A stretch of DNA of 64,000 nt from Epinephelus fuscoguttatus. Its lineage: Eukaryota > Chordata > Actinopteri > Perciformes > Serranidae. Of the stretch, positions 1 to 11,660 are shown one piece after another (position 1 is the stretch's first letter; each line of letters opens with the position of its first letter). Where the stretch lies: positions 20,663,207 through 20,727,206 of the forward strand of contig NC_064769.1 of NCBI RefSeq assembly GCF_011397635.1, written 5' to 3'. A model generated the notes under the pieces. The model saw only the letters and a list, made by a program, of their open reading frames with translations. It had not been told where the DNA came from and did no database searches. Made by a program: the position numbers and the translations under genes.

Positions 1-819
1 TTTGAACTCAAGTCCTACTCAATTGCTTCTTGTTAAGTCATCATAGCAGGCAGCGTAAACAGTACCCTGCGATAACAGCAAGTGGGCGAGTGGGAAATGT
101 CTGGGATTCATGAGCGCAAGAAGGTTCGTCAGGCTGACCCCGGTACAAACCAGACACTAAAAAGACCTGTTCCTAAAGATCAGATTGTTTATTTTTGCCT
201 ATCCTCACAGTACAAATTGTGTCTTGATTTTATTATTCTGATGCGGTGATTTCTCTTCTTATGTCTGTCTTGTCATGTATGGAAAATTCTTTAAACATTT
301 GCGTTGGAAACAGGCTGAACAGATGTTACTGCACTGTCAGATGTTTTACTTGTCTTAGACTCAATGATGAACAGACTCAGAGATAAGACTTTCACCTCAC
401 TAACTGGGTCAGTGCATAGAAATATGAGAGATTTCTTTCAGGGTTCATTATCATATTGCCAGAATGCAAATGTGAAAGTGAGCTGAAGATGAAAGAGTCC
501 ATTTTAGCAGCAGTTCTCATTGACTTGCCTTCCCCTGCCTTTCTTTCTTCATCTCACACCGACTAGCCTCTGCAAATGTCACGGTAAATTCTTTATGCAT
601 GTTGATGCTGCCTGCAGTGCTGCACCTCACTGACTGTACACCACAGTGTCTCCACTGATTATCCATCACAAAAGGCTTATATCTATACTATCAAATTTGT
701 AGCCAGTGGTCCGTATGGTAAAACAAAATGATTAGGTGTGTTGTAAATCATTAGCACTGTTTCTACTGCATCATTCTCCTTCTTGGAGCTCGCAGTCGCA
801 CACACATAGGCTACAGAGC

Positions 820-975
820 AGAAGGCTCAGCCAATCCCGTACAGGGAGAGTTAAAAATAGGTCATGTTTGAGAGGAAGCCCCTTCGGGGTATTGAAGGCA
901 CTGCTGCAGCACAGAGAGTTTGTATTGCTGCTCTCAACAGCTCAGCTCTGGATAGACAATCCAATCAAGGAGGAA
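820..975. promoter_or_regulatory. Possible cis-regulatory cluster in a rusc2 intron
   Basis: Within about 150 bp there are two CCAAT pentamers (CAGCCAATCC near 829 and CCAATC near 960) and a MEF2-type site TTAAAAATAG near 851-860. The GC content is higher than in the flanks and there is little low complexity. It could be an internal promoter or an intronic enhancer. Single motif matches of this kind occur by chance. Confidence 0.2.
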
Positions 976-1080
976 TCCTATCATTATTGTGACTGGGTCA
1001 TGTTTTTTTACTCCATTCAGATTTCAGTGTGTATACAGTATTTAACATGTTTTACACACAGTAATATTCATAGTCCTCAC

Positions 1081-2854
1081 CTCTCCTCTGAAGATGGCTG
1101 ATAGACATAGACTCATAAGATGTATCTGGTGAGAGGCAGAACTCTGTGGGTGGCTTGTCACTCAGTATCAGAGATTCACTGTGTTGACTCTGACTCGGCT
1201 TCCCACTGAGCCCTGCAGACTCCTGGATTTGCAGCCCAGAAGCAGCCAATGAAAGCAGAGAACTCAAAGACGAGAGAGGAGCTACGGAGGAGAGGGCAGC
1301 TGTGAAACTACCATGAAAAAAGCCAGAGTCAGCTGCAGGTGCAGCTTGGTACTGAGGGAGCTTTTTTTCTGGTTGTACAGTAGTGGGAGGAGACAGGGAC
1401 ACCTGCAGGTTTGGGTGATTGGTGTCAGTGGTTAGGAGTAAAGTGGGGGGTGTATGAGAGAATACTGGAGGGTAGGGGGTGTGGGACTTCTTGGGAGTTT
1501 TGGGCTCACTGTTGGCATGACCCTGCGCAGGGGTGAAGTTAATAAGGTCCTGGTAGGTGGGAATTTTAACAAGGTTGGACTGATTTGGAGCTGAAATCAG
1601 ATTTGAAAAAGTGTTAGTCAGAGTTTTGCCTGAGTAGGGGCTTGTTTTATCTTGCTCCTGAGCCAGTCTGGGCTTTGGGCTGATGTGCATTGGATCCAGT
1701 CTGCTTTTTGATGCACAGGGACTTGGACGTCCGTGGCCTCTGCTGGACTGGCTCCATGCACGTCTGCGGCTGAAGCACTCTGGACTCGGCGTGCAGGTGG
1801 AGCAGGTGTCTGAGCTCGAAGGAGCCTCCAGGAAGATGGGGCAGTGATTGCCCATTGGGGATGGCTGAGGATTAGAAAAGCACTGACTGCTTTTGCCCTT
1901 GAATTTGAGGCCTGGTTGGGAGCTACCAGACTTGTTGCTCTTCTGATTCATGTACTGTTCCAGAAGACAGCCCAGGTGCTGGGTCTGGGGTTTGCCTGCG
2001 GGGACCAGAACGAAGGGCTGGATGGGCAGCGAGGTTGGTCTTTGGGCCTTACTGTAGCGCACCACTGCATTTTCCAATGAGCACGCTCCTGAGATAACGG
2101 TAGAGGATGAGAAAAATGAAGGAAAAGATGTGAATTCACTCTCATTTTTTCTGTTATTGTATCTTTAAAACACTGACAAATAAACAAACAACTCTTATCC
2201 ATTGCTTTACCCTTCTCAGTAGCATCAGTATCACAGTGCTCCTGGTGCAGAATCACAGATGGCTGTGTGGACGCAGCACTTGTGCCTTGGCATTTGCTGC
2301 TATGTGGGCTACACTGGCTGGGGCACAGAGAACAGGGCGTGTGGGAGAGGTTTTGGATGCTGTCTGTATGTTTCTTCCTGCAGAGGGCTTGCTCAGTGGA
2401 GGTGGAGGCAACTTGGTAATCATAGGTCTGAAACTGAGAGCATTCAAACTCGGCGCTGTACTGAGCAGAAGAGAACCTTTTTTCCTTTTGTTGGTCCTCT
2501 TTCTCCTGGTGGAGATGCAGAAAAGACAGAGCTGCTTAAACAACCAAATCACATGCATTTTTACACAAGATGCTGAAAGCACTGTCTAATAACGGTGTTT
2601 ATACTGTAACTGGTGGCTGCAATCATTTACTAATTCTTTATACATCTGTTTTAAGTCATGTGGTAAATCATTAATTAATACTTTCTCAAACTATCAAATG
2701 ATTTTATAATTTTTCCATTCCTCCCTTACTATTTACACCCAGTTGTTCTGGGGGTTTCTTTTGTATTTATCTGGAATAGGTGCATTATTATTATTATTGT
2801 TGTTATTAGCTTTTTAAAATTTTTTGCCCCTTACACACACACAATCTTGCACAT

Positions 2855-2925
<71 letters not shown>

Positions 2926-5480
2926 ACATTTAACAAATTTACCTAAATTTGACTAATAATAATTTACTTATTATTATTTCATTCTTTTGTTGTTGTTGTT
3001 TGTTATGCTATACATATATTCTATGTCTGTCCTTAAGTATTTTCTCCTGTTCCTATCATTGTTGTACCTGTTTTATGCATTCTTTTTTTGTACCAATAAT
3101 AAATTAAATTAAATTAAATCTCCCTTAATGATGACCCATCAACTCAGCAGTAGTAACTGTCGTTCATCAAAATGTTCCACAAGCTATTAAATCTGCAGAG
3201 AAGCCTTATAAGTCTCTACTAAATGGATCTTGGACTGGGTGCTCTGCAGCTGTTTCCTCTAAAACTTTGGTGGTCAAACAGTCCATTAGAGATATATTTC
3301 ATTAACTTAAGAGCAAGCTAAAAACACAAAGCAAGACCCGTGCTGAGCATGGAGAAACACGAGTCAAAAGATTTTTTACCCAGGTGCTCTAATAAATGGC
3401 TTATTATTATCTTTACATTTTAAGTATGTGATTTATTGACTATCAAAGGTATACTATGCAGGATTTTCCAGTTACTGTTTGTAAAAACACTCATCAGCAA
3501 AAGTGAAAGTTAAGGCCAACCCAAGGTCAAATATCATTTGGTGATTTGCCTCGCTCACCTGAGTGCTGTGGGGGTACACGCCAATAAACGTCCAAAATAC
3601 AGGAAACATAGGTAGAGCAGAGTCTCTGTAGACATATACACCACCACACACTGCTAGTGGGTCATAAGTGATGATTGAGAGGGATTAATTCTGTATCAGT
3701 GCACTGTTTTTTTAGGGTAATCATGCATAGTATATCTTTAATAAAACATAAAATGTAGGAGAAAGTGGTACTCAGATGTTCAAAGCCTGTAGGAATGGTT
3801 ATGTTCCCCCTTCAGGCTATGATACAGTGCCTTTGTTGTGCCATTGTCCATGAGCTAAGACAAAAAGCCTTATTTCAGATTTGTGACTATGCATTTTTCA
3901 GATTATCTTACATGGTTTTAAATAGTTTATATTGCTCGGGAAGTAGGAAAATTTTACTAACCTAAATGTTGGAGATACATAGTTTTCACTGGACAGATAT
4001 AACCCTTTTTTTTTTTAAACCCTTACGCATTGTGATTCTGCATTTTTCCCTATCAAAGTGATGTTTAATATCCTAGCTGGCCTAAGTCATTTAATTCAGT
4101 ACTAAGAGAAGAGTTGTTTTTGTGCAACATTACCATCTTGACTTCTTTGTCTTGTCCTTCTTTCTTATGATCAACACTGAGGTGCTCAGACGGAGGGAAG
4201 GGGCTACTCCTGCACTGACCCTCGGGGCAGCTGGTGAGGCTGGACCAGGCCGGGCTGGGCGACTGGGAGGAGAGGTCACAAGTCACAAGCTTGTAGTACT
4301 TCTGGTTGGTCCCTATAGCCAGTGTGGCCTGACTCTGGAGACAGGCGGCCAGGTCTGACACCTCCAGCGAGGAGAGACCCGGGGGTAGCGGCTCCAGGGA
4401 GTAAAGATTGCAGTTAGAGTCGAGGCCCTGAGGAGACCAGCAGGAGGCTGAGGGTGTCGTGTCAACTTCCTCTTTAGGGGGGGAGTTCACTGTCATGTCA
4501 TCATGTTGGAGGTCCTCGGCTGGAGTCTGAGGAACAGGTTGCAGGTTGAGGAACACAGATCCCTCAGGTGACTGAGCGGGTTGAACTGCAGGACTGCTGA
4601 GGTCATGAGGCGTGGCAGGATTGTTGCTCCTGTTATAGATAGTGCAGAAGTTAACCAAGACGCCGTCGGAGCTGTTACAGGAAGAGTCGCTCACGTACTC
4701 TGTGTGATTGTTGGAGAACAGCTCTGGGGAACATTTGTGTTGGCTGTGGATGCAGCAGGACATGTTATCCTTCAGTCTGTCTGCATCCTGCTCTCCATAA
4801 GCCATCACCAGGATGCCAGGTTTGATCACATGACAGCACTGGCATTCAGTCTGCACTGAGTCTGGGTGATGAGGCTGGTTAGAGAGCCACTCTCGGTCAC
4901 TCTCAGTACCCAACATGGTGCCTTCATGGCCCCATTCACCATCCATGTACCCGTGGGACATTGTATGATTCCTGGTACCATTACTCAGAGGCCAGTTGGT
5001 GTTTCCATGCAACACAAAAGATGAGTCCTCATGATATTTGTGTAGATTATCTCCATCACTATCCTCATCTTCCTCATCCTCATCAAGCTCTGTATTGGGG
5101 AGAAATGAATTGTGTGAGCGCAGACTGTCTCTAGCTCCAGAGCTTTCCTTCTTCAGATGGGAACTCGTCTCCTCTGGTGATGAATTGGAGTCGTACCTCC
5201 CGCTGCTGTCACTGCCCCCCTCCTCCTCAGCTCGGTCCTCGTTGAGACTACCGTAGCTGCTGGAAAAATGTCTCTGACCACCTTTGAAGGCATGCTCTCG
5301 GTTCAGAGAGTCTTGCTCTGGGAGTGACACAGCTCGGGTCAAGCCCACTGAGCACAGCCGGCCAGGCCTCTTGGCTGAGTTGCACAGGGCCTGGACAGGA
5401 AGTTGCCAGGTGGGAAGCTGGACCACAGGGAAGTGGCACGCTATCAGGGTGTGCCCTGAGAGGCTGGACGCTCCAATCAT
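1081..5480 (-). CDS. rusc2: RUN and SH3 domain-containing protein 2 (iporin), N-terminal and central part; gene continues past the left edge
   Basis: RUSC2 is a cytosolic adaptor of Golgi and vesicle traffic, known in mammals to bind Rab1/Rab35 and AP-4 vesicles. Three coding exons are read on the minus strand: 5480-4134 (449 codons, phase 0), 2505-2211 (98 codons + 1 nt) and 2088-1081 (336 codons, phase 1 at both ends). Junctions are ATG|gtaatg, ccaccag|GAG, AAGG|gtaaag, atctcag|GAG and AGAG|gtgagg. Diagnostic motifs are SGHTLIACHFPVV at the N-terminus, YVSDSSCNSSDGVLVNF, YYKLVTCDLSSQSPSP, VVRYSKAQRPTSLPIQPF and DKPPTEFCLSPD, all characteristic of RUSC2 rather than RUSC1. An acidic run (ELDEDEEDEDSDGD, near 5050-5095) and Ser/Pro-rich low complexity fill the rest, as is usual for the family. 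The RUN domain would begin in the next exon, left of base 1. The exon-1 donor ATG|gtaatg is weak but is the one that keeps phase. The start at 5480 follows a splice acceptor at 5535/5536. Confidence 0.9.
2857..2925. repeat. (CA)n microsatellite
   Basis: An uninterrupted AC tract of about 34 units lies in the rusc2 intron between the first two coding exons. A shorter CA run at 2832-2843 precedes it, and AATAAATTAAATTAAATTAA-type low complexity follows near 3100. Confidence 0.97.
3444..3740. mobile_element. MITE, copy 1 of the AAAGGTATACTATGCA family
   Basis: Terminal inverted repeats are AAAGGTATACTATGCAGG at 3445 and CATGCATAGTATATCTTT ending at 3739, about 15 of 18 matching. The interior contains GTCATAAGTGATGATTGAGA. 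The same interior and ends recur in the same orientation at 16731-16922. No coding capacity. Confidence 0.6.
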
Positions 5481-5518
5481 ACTGCTGAATCAGGCTGGCG
5501 CATGGAAACTGTCCCCAT
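5477..5518 (-). other. Upstream ORF overlapping the rusc2 start codon
   Basis: On the minus strand a 14-codon reading frame (including stop) starts ATGGGG at 5518 and ends in TGA at 5479-5477. The stop overlaps the rusc2 initiator as ATGA at 5480-5477. It lies in the exon that begins after the TTTCAG acceptor at 5536, so it should be in the spliced 5' leader. A second in-frame ATG sits inside it. The geometry would allow termination-reinitiation or leaky scanning; that effect is inferred. Confidence 0.5.
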
Positions 5519-6577
5519 GTTCCTTAAACTAAATCCTGAAATAATAAAATAAAATAAAATCACTTATAAGTACAATGAATCTGCTTTCAGTGTGTTATCC
5601 ATGGTGCACAAACACATTCACAATGATGCATTGGAATGCATAGAAGAGCAGAATGGCAGATTAAATGAGTATGTGAAATATGTGAAACAATCAATTGCCC
5701 AATGTTCCTGCACACAGTGTGGTTGTCAAGGGTGATGAAAAATGCACTGAACATGAGTATAATGGTAATTAGAAAATGCACTAAATCAGTCACAAGTATT
5801 ATGGCTTCTACAACACATTTCCTGAGGCTCATTAGACAAAGCAGTAAAAACTATTCATATCATTACGTTGGATAGAAAATAATTGGATTCTATAAGGGAT
5901 ACTGTAAGGGAAGACTTAAGATGGAAAGACTTCAAGGAACACTTCACCCTCCAAATGATCATTTATATGTCAGTGACTCACCCTGTGTTACTTTGAATTT
6001 GGGACACAATTAACCATTTGATTTTCTCATGTACCTCCATGTTGAACACAAAAATCAAAAATTCAATTGAATTTAAAGGGGGCTGCATCTGCATTAAACT
6101 GTGGTAAAATTACATCAAAACATCCGTTTACAACACACAACTCATGCTGTATAATCCAAGTCTCATTTATCCAGTCATAGTTTTGCCATTAATGGCAGCC
6201 CCCCATGACTTAAATTCATCATCATCTCTCTCACTCTCAGATTCTGGAACGTTAGCTCTTCTTCATTTGCCAACATTCATGTCATGTCACTATCTTGGCT
6301 TCCTCTTCAGAGCCTTTGTGCTCCACTGTCTCGGAGGTTTCCTCTGATCACGGCTACGCCTGGATTGTGGGTCATAGTTGTGCGACTGCCATGGTCCTGC
6401 CTGATGCCTCCTACTGCTGCTATTATTATCAGTCATACTTTACTATTATTATAGTGTGATTATTATTATCACATACATGTACTATTATATATTAATATAT
6501 ACTTATAACATATATGCTTCCAAAATACTATTATTATGATATTATGAGTAAAATTACTGTTATTGTAGCTATTGTCA

Positions 6578-6836
6578 GCAGCACTGTGGTGCAGTGGTTA
6601 GCACTGTTGGTAAATGGGAGGGTTCCTAGTTCAAATCCAGGGTGGGGTGCCAGGATGGAGTTGAATTGGTGACTCTAAATTGGCTGTAGGTGTGAATGTG
6701 AGCATGAATGGTTGTCTGTCTCTATGTGTCAGCCCTGTGATAGTATGGTGACCTGTCCAGGGTGTACCCTGCCTCTCACAGCACAACCGCGACCCCCAAC
6801 AGGATAAGCGGTTATGGTGGAAAATTAATGATTGAA
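6578..6836 (+). mobile_element. tRNA-derived SINE, internally deleted
   Basis: It begins GCAGCACTGTGGTGCAGTGG and has an A-box-like TGGTTAGCACTG and a B-box-like AGTTCAAATCC. The body has GGTGACTCTAAATTGGCTGT and the tail GATAAGCGGTTATGG, as in common percomorph SINEs. The central promoter-proximal segment seen in longer copies is missing here. Confidence 0.65.
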
Positions 6837-6837
6837 A

Positions 6838-7165
6838 GTAACTATTGCCATTACTGTTTGCTCTGCATTTCTGTCTGTCTCTGTCTCTCTCTATGTATAT
6901 CATTTTGTCATATGGATTAATTATGTTGATCTGTTCTGTACGACATCTATTGCACGTCTGTCCGTCCTGGAAGAGGGATCCCTCCTCAGTTGCTCTTCCT
7001 GAGGTTTCTACCATTTTATTTCCCCCATTAAAGGTTTTTTGGGGGAGTTTTTCCTCATCCCCTGTGAGGGTCCAAAGGACAGAGTGATGTTGTATGCTGT
7101 AAAGCCCTCTGAGGCAAACTGTGAGGTGTGATATTGGGCTTTATATATAAAATTGAATTGAACTG
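6838..7165 (+). repeat. Dispersed repeat resembling a retroposon 3' end
   Basis: It contains GAAGAGGGATCCCTCCTCAG, a GAGTTTTTCCTCATCCCCTG segment and GTATGCTGTAAAGCCCTCTG, ending in an ATTGAATTGAAC simple repeat. A 3' end made of short ATTGA units is typical of LINE/SINE tails. The superfamily is not resolved. Confidence 0.5.
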
Positions 7166-7302
7166 ATTCAATAATGTTCGCCTTTTCGGATTCTTCGTTC
7201 ACCTTGGAGGCATGTGAGAAAAACGAAGTTTTCTTCATGAATTTAACATAACATGAGTTATTATCATACAAATCATCATCTGGGGGGTGAAGTGTCCCTT
7301 TA

Positions 7303-10300
7303 AGTGCAGGCCTGGCCCTGTGAGCAAAGGTATCATTATGGACCATCATGGCATTTAAGAGATAATGTTTTCAATGTTGCACAGTTGGACCATGGGGACA
7401 TGTTTTAATGCTTCATGTAAATGTAATCAATATTGTTTTTATGCTTGTTGTTGGTGTTTGCATATGAAGTGTTTAGATGTTTATCTCCCTCTGGATCAGC
7501 CTCTTTATTTTTGGACTCAATGACCCTCCCAGCTGTAATGCTGTGACAGGCTTAAAGCACCAGGGACCTCATTACAGATTTTAGTGGCTAGTAAAAAAGA
7601 AGTGCATCTTTAATTCTGGGGTAAAAGCATCCCTACAGACTAGAAAAAGATAAAAACATGAAACACAACTGCAGGCTACTGCTGTCAGAGTCTGCTTCCT
7701 CACTTCACACCACTGGTCCTCCAGTCAAAGTCCTATCATGCTGTCTGCTTCTGGCCCTCAACACAGCCTACCCTCCATAATTCAGTCAACCGTTAATAAA
7801 CTCCTCCTCTCGCTGCCTGGGCCAACCACAGTCTCTCACAGTTACTCAGCTGCTCTGTAACTAGGGCAGCTGCACTGCAGAGATGCTCCGCTGGCACTGG
7901 CAAGAGTAAATACATTTTCACATCAGTTTAGTTAATTCAATGTGCTCTACATCCTCATTTAGCATCTGATTTTACAGACATCTATACACAGGAGGCAGCA
8001 TGACAGTGATCATTATCCCTCACTGAAACACAACCACGAGGACTACAGCCAAGTCAGAATAAAAGTAATTACAAAGCACATAAAATATTTAAACACCGGA
8101 GTGTGGATGACATTCAACCACAAAATCATTTATTGAAGTTATTAGTAATAATTAATGTTGCTAGGATACAACCACACACACATTTCATGAGATCTGCAGT
8201 CTTGTAGTCTTGGTGCTCTGTGGTGAATTTAAACTAGACTGAAAACCATGTTCAGACAATTCAATATTTAAGATGCAACATCCTCAGTCTTCAGACACAG
8301 TTCGGGGGCGTTATGTCACACATCAGGCAGCCATCCGTTCGGAGGCGTCACATTGTTGTGCTACTGTCTGGATGCAGCGTGTGTAAACAAACAACATCTG
8401 TTGCAGATGACCATGAGGAGGTAATCCTCTTTATCATCAAATCGCAACGATAAACAACATCCTTACCATGGCAACGAATAGGAAATATGCTCAGAGATAG
8501 AAACATCAATGTGATGGAAATAAAAAGTGGATGTGGCCTGGCTGTGAACCTTTCTTTAGCACCCCTATTTTTGTCTACAAAAGCATTTTAGAGGACTTAT
8601 AATTCTGTCCTTCAACACCAGAGACAGGTTTTTATTATGGCAAACTCAAATACTGCATATATTCCACACAGTCAGACTATTTCCACTCTAGTATTTCCGG
8701 GTATAACCTAAATGAATTGCACTATAACAGCAAAAAAGCTAAAACAGCAGATTATTGTTTGGCACCTGGTTAAATAACTGCACAGCAAAGCTCAGGAGGT
8801 AGCGCAGGTTGGCCCTAAATCATGGTTAGTGTCTTGTCCTTGAGGAAGAAGCTGAATTTTCAATGGCTCCTAGTGTATCTGTAGGTGTTTGCATGAAACC
8901 GATTTTTACTTTGCTCCAAAAAGACATGATAAACAACATCACACATTTCTGTGGAGGAAGCGCTGTTGACAGAATCCTTTTAAATCACTACGTTGATGTT
9001 TGATTGTCAAGATTATTGTCTGTGATAATGTGATATGAGGGAATATAACACTGGAGCTTATTTTAAACAGTTCAATAGTTCAATACAGCAGGAAAGTAGG
9101 CCAAAGTGACTGATATGTCTCTCCCAAATTATGGCCACTGCTGGAGGAGGTCCCCTAACGTGAAGCTCCGTCCTCTGGGCGCTGAGATGGCTGTGATTAA
9201 CTGATTTCACTGGAAATGTCTGTCAGGTCAAGTCAGTGTCTGCGTGGTTCTGTGAAAGCAAAGAGTCTGAGGTCCACTCTCGTTGTTTTTTGGTTAGATG
9301 CAGAATCAGACCGTGATGCTGCTTGTTATCAGTGATGTCTCTGATAATGAGACTTCGTTACAGCTCAGCAAAGTTTCAGTAGAAGAACTCAATAATAGTA
9401 TAACATCTGCGACCTGCATTTAAAGAGTAAAAGATGGATGTAGACAGAGTAAGGTCAAAGATGGGGGCTGACTGCACTGCACTATGTAGCCAGGTACCTA
9501 GTCCAGGGACAATTAAAGGAAAAACGAGTATGAAAGAGTGTAGAAACATTAGGGTCACTGAGTGTTTTGGTGAGTATGATAATGACATAAATCAAGGGCG
9601 TAGGTTTCGTTTCAGCATTGAGGGTGTCGGACACATATGAAACAGAGGGTTTAGGGGTCCTTTGTCAAAAAATGAGAGCGTCAAACACTTGTTTTTTTTT
9701 TGCATTTTTCTATCAATTTCTGCATTTTCTGCATCAATTTATGGTGTAAATGTCCTTAATTTTTTCAAAATAAAAGTCCTCTGCAACCTTCATGTTTCTA
9801 CTCAGGTGGGCAAATGCACATTTTTTAAATATTGAGTGAGACATGTCCCCTGCGTCTTCCCTGAAATCTACACCTGTGATGGTAAACAGTCACCAGATCT
9901 TAACATCTTTGGAATATTTTGGCACGTGTAAGACAGTGCTCTGCAGTTATATAATATAAACTTTCATCTTTAAATCTATTTAGTGATGTCTGTGATTGTC
10001 TCCAGTGCTATATGCCCTGCTTGTTTTTCTTTCTATCTGCTGTATTCTCACTTGATCTCAGTAAGACTGCCTGATTACAGTAAATAAAGGTTGTTTATAT
10101 AAATGAAGGGATGTGGTTCATCCCTCTAATACACTTCCACAGACTTGGCAGGGAGCACTCAAGCTGTTCTGGAGGCTTGTGGTGGACCACAAAGACACTT
10201 GATGTTGGTTTTGCCTTCAATTTCCTCACCCATCTGCATGTGTGTGTTGGTGTTCATAATGAAAATGAAATATTTAAAGTGGCTGAATTAGGACATGCAG

Positions 10301-10640
10301 ACAATAAGACATGCACACGTGCCAAAAGAGCCACCCATGACAGAAGTAGCATTTCCCTCTCTCAGGAACACACACACTATCACACACACATGCAGACTTA
10401 AAGCACAAATAAAGTAGGACAGAAGATCAGAATCAATACAGATGAATTATTGACTTCAAAGTAGACAGAGCTCATGAAAAGACACGCGCTCGTGCACCGC
10501 CAGCCAGTCTCCTCATCTCCTTTTAATATTATCACCTACTTGATAGGAGTGCTCAGCCAAAGGTGATGTCCATCCTCCTCTTCCAGGTGATTTCAATAGG
10601 TTAGATCCAATATCAGACAATTCTTAATAAATATAACCCG
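7303..10640. other. rusc2 5' intron without recognised genes
   Basis: Apart from short AT-rich tracts, a poly-T at about 9692 and CA-rich stretches near 10368, I see no exons, RNA genes or clear mobile elements here. It is bounded by the repeat cluster on the left and the putative promoter on the right. Confidence 0.5.
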
Positions 10641-10880
10641 AGTGCTCGACGCACCTCTGACGTCAAATGTGCTCTGGAAAGCCAATATTTAATATGAAAT
10701 ATAATATTAATATAAAACTAAAGCCTTACATCGGGGTTTTATAACTCTGTTGTAGCGTAATGTGAAGCCGGTCCGACATTGAGGTCCGGACAGATACAGC
10801 TGTCCCCACGCCGCCGCTTCAGCACCGCTCAGCCTGACGGAGATGTGACGTCACGCAGACTTAAACCAATGAAGAAGGAG
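10640..10880 (-). promoter_or_regulatory. rusc2: Probable rusc2 promoter and 5' noncoding exon
   Basis: This is the only CpG- and GC-enriched stretch between rusc2 and leap2. It has perfect CRE octamers TGACGTCA at 10846-10853 and 10658-10665, and a CCAAT pentamer at 10866-10870 in the plus reading. On the minus strand TATAAAA (10745-10739) is followed by CCCCGAT|gtaagg, a possible splice donor at 10730/10729. Two readings are possible: a TSS near 10.7 kb set by the TATA box, or a TATA-less start near 10.8 kb with a noncoding exon ending at 10730. Either would splice to the acceptor at 5536. The assignment rests on position and strand, since rusc2 is the next minus-strand gene downstream. No transcript was seen. 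Confidence 0.45.
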
Positions 10881-11426
10881 AAGCGGCTGCCACTCAAAGC
10901 ATCCAAGACTCCGGGTAGGAAAAGAGTTCATTATAAAGGCCTGTGTTTTTTTCTTCTTTTCAAAGTATGATAAAAATAGACATCAGGAGCAGGCTGGTAA
11001 CCAGTGTTGGCACAGTGACTGGAATTATGAGTTTCTATTTTATAATGATGAGACACAAATATGAGATATTAAATCATAATTTTGACATGTAGAAAAAACA
11101 TAATTATAATCTATAATGCTACTAGATCAAGGGGAGACACCACAGGTTAACATTATTCTTTAAATGTACTGGTTAATTTGGAGATTTTGGGCCATTTTGC
11201 TTCCATAAGATGTTCTTTAACTACTGTAAGGAAAAAGTCCACACAATACACATTCAGATGTTTGGTTTAACATATGAATTTTACAATACATATCTATGCT
11301 TTTGCTCAAAACGAGTTATTTTTTTCCTCATAATTTGGGCCAGTAGCACAAACATACACCATATCCTGAAGGTTTTTACTTAGGGGTTTGATTGTGTCAT
11401 TTATATTTATATAACATTTTATCTTA

Positions 11427-11660
11427 TTTTATTTTATTCGTTATGGATGTTGACTTTTTATTTTATTTATTTATTTATTTTTATTTTGTTTGTTATGGAT
11501 ATTGACTTGTTTATTTTTATTTTTATTTTATTTTATTTGTTATGGATCTTGACTTTTTTATTTTTATTTTATTTTTACTTTATTTTATTCTATTTTGTTT
11601 GTTATGGATCTTGACTTTTTTTTATCTTTGTTTTATTTCATTTTATTTATTTATTATGGA
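11427..11660 (+). repeat. AT-rich minisatellite, about 4-5 degenerate units
   Basis: The core GTTATGGATNTTGACTT recurs at about 11440, 11490, 11539 and 11601, with a partial TTATTATGGA near 11652. Units of roughly 50-60 bp are separated by TTTTATTTTATTT-type tracts. It is intergenic between leap2 and the rusc2 promoter. Confidence 0.75.

Larger units (their letters stand above)
5934..7302. mobile_element. Inverted-repeat DNA element carrying two nested insertions
   Basis: The left end AAGGAACACTTCACCCTCCA (5934) is matched in inverse by the right end TGGGGGGTGAAGTGTCCCTT (ending near 7300), with similarity continuing inward for roughly 40 bp. The interior is interrupted by a SINE-like unit (6578-6836) and by a second dispersed repeat (6838-7165). 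It lies in the rusc2 5' intron. Confidence 0.6.

Noticed and set aside
736-1101. Plus-strand 121-codon ORF
   Set aside because: It overlaps the splice donor end of a rusc2 exon on the other strand and has no recognisable protein features; chance frame.
2236-2589. Several ORFs of 100-117 codons on both strands
   Set aside because: They are shadows of the rusc2 exon 2505-2211, whose true frame is shown by phase continuity with both neighbouring exons.
2857-2925. Regularly spaced repeats that might be mistaken for a CRISPR array
   Set aside because: All tandem arrays here are simple microsatellites or minisatellites in a vertebrate genome; no repeat-spacer structure exists.
10779-10970. Plus-strand 63-codon basic ORF with KKEKRLPLKASKTPG
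   Set aside because: It lies in the GC-rich promoter island and could be read as a first exon ending near GGGTAGG, but no plus-strand gene follows before leap2, so there is no support.
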